Shown here: positions 62,801-64,000 of the stretch, in pieces | Position numbering within the stretch: position 1 is the stretch's first letter | Layout of the letters: each line of letters begins with the position of its first letter | Origin: Geomobilimonas luticola | Lineage (GTDB): Bacteria > Desulfobacterota > Desulfuromonadia > Geobacterales > Geobacteraceae | Direction: 5' to 3' | Assembly (NCBI RefSeq): GCF_018476905.1 | Contig: NZ_JAHCVK010000008.1 | Span: 47,170 to 111,169, forward strand | DNA: 64,000 nucleotides | Made by a program: the position numbers and the translations under genes | The notes under the pieces: model-generated | What the model was told of the DNA's origin: nothing | Database searches by the model: none | The model's input: only the letters and a program-made list of their open reading frames with translations

Positions 62801-64000
62801 GGTGAACGTGTAAGAGGGGTTCTGCGTCCAGACGTAACGATAATACTCCACACCCCCTGGTCCGAAGCCGGCAGCATTGGTAAAGGTGAAATCCGGTGTA
62901 CTGTGCAAGTAAGTGTCGGATGTCACATTCGGGAATTTCGGCCAGGTATAGATGCTGACATCCCCACTGGGCAAACTGTCCCCCAGGGCGTTATAGGCGT
63001 GGAGATGACGTGTGTACCTGGTGTTTGCGACCAATCCGCTTTCATCCACGTAGGTGCTCTTGGCGTTTGCGTTGCTCGCTTTGAGGGTATTGCCGCTGTC
63101 ATGCAGACGGTACCCGTCATTGTCATTGGCCGTATCAGTATAGTTCCACCGTACAGACGTATCGGAAAGCGAGACAGGTTGCCCAAGCGCCGGAGGAACA
63201 GGTGGCGCGGGCGGGTTGACAGCCCATGGGGTGAGCTCGTTCCATTGCTGATCACTGCTGTTCCCTTCGTGACAGGAGACGCCATAACCCTGGAACCCCG
63301 GCTTGTCCCCCCCCCAGCTGCCAGGGAAGTGGCCGGAACCTGACCCTCCGAATGCATACGTACCCGCACGACTCAAACACCAGCGCGTGGCGTTGTCGAC
63401 GGTGCCGAATTCTGCAGCAGCACCGCTGCATGGACCACTATACGTTTTCCAGCCATTGTCCGAGAGGACCGGCGTAGAGTTGTTCCCGGTACGCCCCTTG
63501 TGCTTGCTGTCGAGGCAGTTGGTCACCATCAGCCTCGGTAGGGACGAACTGTCATGGGGAGAGTGGCACTTGGAGCAGGAATAGTTGTGCTGTATCGTCC
63601 CGTTGGCGGTCTTCCAACCCTTGACCGATTCGTGTATCCGGTCCTTGCTCTTCCAGGTGTGGGTCACGCCATCGGTCAGGCTCTCCTTCGAGTGACAGCT
63701 GATACACAACCCTTCTGACTGATTTTCCAGCTGGCTGATACCCGTTACCCCATCCCTGATGTCTGCTCCAAAAGTATTCTGATCGATGTTGTACGGCACC
63801 CCTTCACGACCTATATCCATGCGGTTGGTAAGGTTGGTATTGTTCGCGGGGGCCGTATCCTCCCTGTAGGGAGAGGTGAGCCAGGTACCTTTCAGGAGCG
63901 GCACTGCGTACTGCTGGTTGGCCCCCAGGGTCGGACTCACCCCGTGGGGGTCGTGACAGGGGGTGCAGAGCCCGTCGATGGACCCTGTCGGGGTGCTGGA
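59873..64000 (-). CDS. multiheme cytochrome with FN3-like modules and RCC1 propeller (5' end outside window)
   Basis: The minus-strand frame is open to the window edge, so the N-terminus is missing; at least 1375 residues are visible. Numbering from the GTG codon at 63940, heme motifs are CTPCH (just upstream, 63953-63967), CISCH (79-83) and CSKCH (122-126); off-consensus sites NCLDSKHKG (141-149) and VSCHEG (221-226) follow. Then come FN3-like modules (247-333, 545-630), two copies of a YYRY-containing module (345-425, 640-715), another FN3-like module (720-825), seven RCC1 repeats (about 880-1245, each with a WAWG-like core) and a C-terminal beta domain. It is probably exported and acts at the cell surface in electron transfer or adhesion. 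Confidence 0.88.
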   Translation of the reverse strand, partial: SSTPTGSIDGLCTPCHDPHGVSPTLGANQQYAVPLLKGTWLTSPYREDTAPANNTNLTNRMDIGREGVPYNIDQNTFGADIRDGVTGISQLENQSEGLCISCHSKESLTDGVTHTWKSKDRIHESVKGWKTANGTIQHNYSCSKCHSPHDSSSLPRLMVTNCLDSKHKGRTGNNSTPVLSDNGWKTYSGPCSGAAAEFGTVDNATRWCLSRAGTYAFGGSGSGHFPGSWGGDKPGFQGYGVSCHEGNSSDQQWNELTPWAVNPPAPPVPPALGQPVSLSDTSVRWNYTDTANDNDGYRLHDSGNTLKASNANAKSTYVDESGLVANTRYTRHLHAYNALGDSLPSGDVSIYTWPKFPNVTSDTYLHSTPDFTFTNAAGFGPGGVEYYRYVWTQNPSYTFTDNETIWDSGTLTTTATADGMWYLYLKSYNGDNVSGNYSLWSKFNKYDSTAPTVSAPIPADGGTAAINNPLVFTISDAVSGIDWATITLQISGNMGYAKSYTAADTTIVTRTGSDASYVVTVKPDAPYGNGEVITWSFRVKDQVGHELVSPSWTFTATNTAVSPPTLESASSTYYNRMRWFFVDNSNNETGFRLHDPDHVVKVDPATAPSYFDEYGLTANTQYTRHVHAYNADGESGPSQSLSRSTLALPPDVTSDKPANTWGNAPITFTNNIGFGTGTVEYYRYRWGQEPFPAYGGNMEWRSGQLTITPASEGNWYLHLWSYNKDDVPSSSSWQKMLGYRYDATPPTGLACASPADAAADLAVTTVLSSTVATDSVSGSVQYLFQIAKDIGFTTGLESSGWQTGTSYVPLLEAGTTYYWRVKARDNALNETPYTTPARSFTTLNVPVSRATWTTKGDFENNASTTGTPTTRSEVFVSGTNQADDAGITLSQTSHTWRNPTVAAGNSHALAVKPDGSVWAWGHNWYGQLGDGTSGFGNYKTTPVQVSGLGAGSGVIAVVATYDSSLALKSDGSVVAWGHNNSGQLGDGTKVDKPTPVAVTGLGAGSGVIAIAAGKYYFLALKSDGTVWAWGDNAYYQLGDGTGTQRSVPVQVSGLTGAVAIVAGGQHSFAVKTDGSVWAWGYNGYGELGDGSNMPKSSPVQVSTMGPGSDVIALACGFSHSLAVKADGSVWAWGYNWYGQLGDGTDGPGSDKNSPVQVVAPGSGASAVAAARHSSLLLKDDGSVLAWGDNSSGQLGDTTTTKRTTPVPVSGLGANSGVIAVSAGEAIFQSLKADGALSAWGYNQWGEIVGGVNGANSAPVPNSAISGIQLPLSYNYSYQALGTVTRLKVNAGSNVTWGGIYWDDSVTPPDTTIKFRTRGADTEAGLDSAPWSDYYLTSRAGITTTASQWLEVELTLQTANKYSAPLLGELTVTYIP

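Overview
This window reads as a chromosomal segment of a Geobacter-type member of the Desulfuromonadota. The evidence is high GC with strong codon bias, a multiheme cytochrome with CxxCH motifs fused to repeat domains at the right edge, a gnnA/gnnB pair inside the lpx operon, a single bifunctional Rel enzyme downstream of gmk-rpoZ, and degenerate 7-nt tandem repeats in several intergenic gaps. No rRNA, tRNA, CRISPR array, prophage or complete insertion sequence was recognised.

Layout. (1) 1-10 kb: a divergent promoter region; the plus-strand housekeeping operon tmk-holB-ricT(PSP1)-metG, ended by a strong terminator; a small lipoprotein gene; three minus-strand genes (SseB-like, a conserved hypothetical, YdcF-like); rpmB on the plus strand; then ridA and rel. 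(2) 10-12 kb: rpoZ, gmk and yicC on the minus strand. (3) 12-32 kb: a minus-strand surface polysaccharide cluster. It holds an initiating sugar-phosphate transferase, several GT2/GT4/CgeB-like glycosyltransferases, three SAM methyltransferases (two with coiled coils), a DUF362 protein, a glycosyltransferase/ATP-grasp fusion, a Wzm/Wzt exporter with a C-terminal glycan-binding domain, and sugar-nucleotide enzymes (CapI-like epimerase, Fcl, Gmd). An AAA/DUF4143 ATPase with its own promoter and inverted repeats interrupts it. (4) 32-41 kb: LPS core assembly, with three GT9 heptosyltransferase-like genes, WaaL, four more glycosyltransferases and a 57-residue Trm112-like gene. (5) 41-58 kb: lipid A and envelope biogenesis (lpxK, waaA, DUF374 acyltransferase, msbA, lpxB, gnnB, gnnA, lpxA, fabZ, lpxD, skp-like, bamA, lolD, lolC), led by lysS with a recognisable promoter. 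(6) 58-64 kb: an 800-base gap without a convincing gene, wrbA on the plus strand, a bidirectional terminator, and a very large gene running off the right edge that encodes a multiheme cytochrome with FN3-like modules and a seven-repeat RCC1 propeller.

How it works together. From 58 to 30 kb nearly everything serves the outer membrane. Lipid A is made by LpxA/D/B/K (probably with a 3-amino sugar because of GnnA/GnnB), Kdo is added by WaaA, the core is extended by the GT9/GT2/GT4 enzymes, and MsbA flips the product. The second glycan is started on undecaprenyl phosphate, extended in the cytoplasm, probably capped by modifying enzymes, recognised by Wzt, exported by Wzm/Wzt and ligated by WaaL. 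BamA, the Skp-like chaperone and LolCD insert proteins and lipoproteins into the same membrane.

Most notable items: the glycosyltransferase/ATP-grasp fusion next to a DUF362 protein; methyltransferases with coiled coils beside a Wzt that has a carbohydrate-binding domain; the RCC1-propeller cytochrome with off-consensus heme motifs; a 93-nt structured element present twice between genes; about 80-nt triple-hairpin repeats flanking lpxK; and the heptad repeats at gene boundaries.
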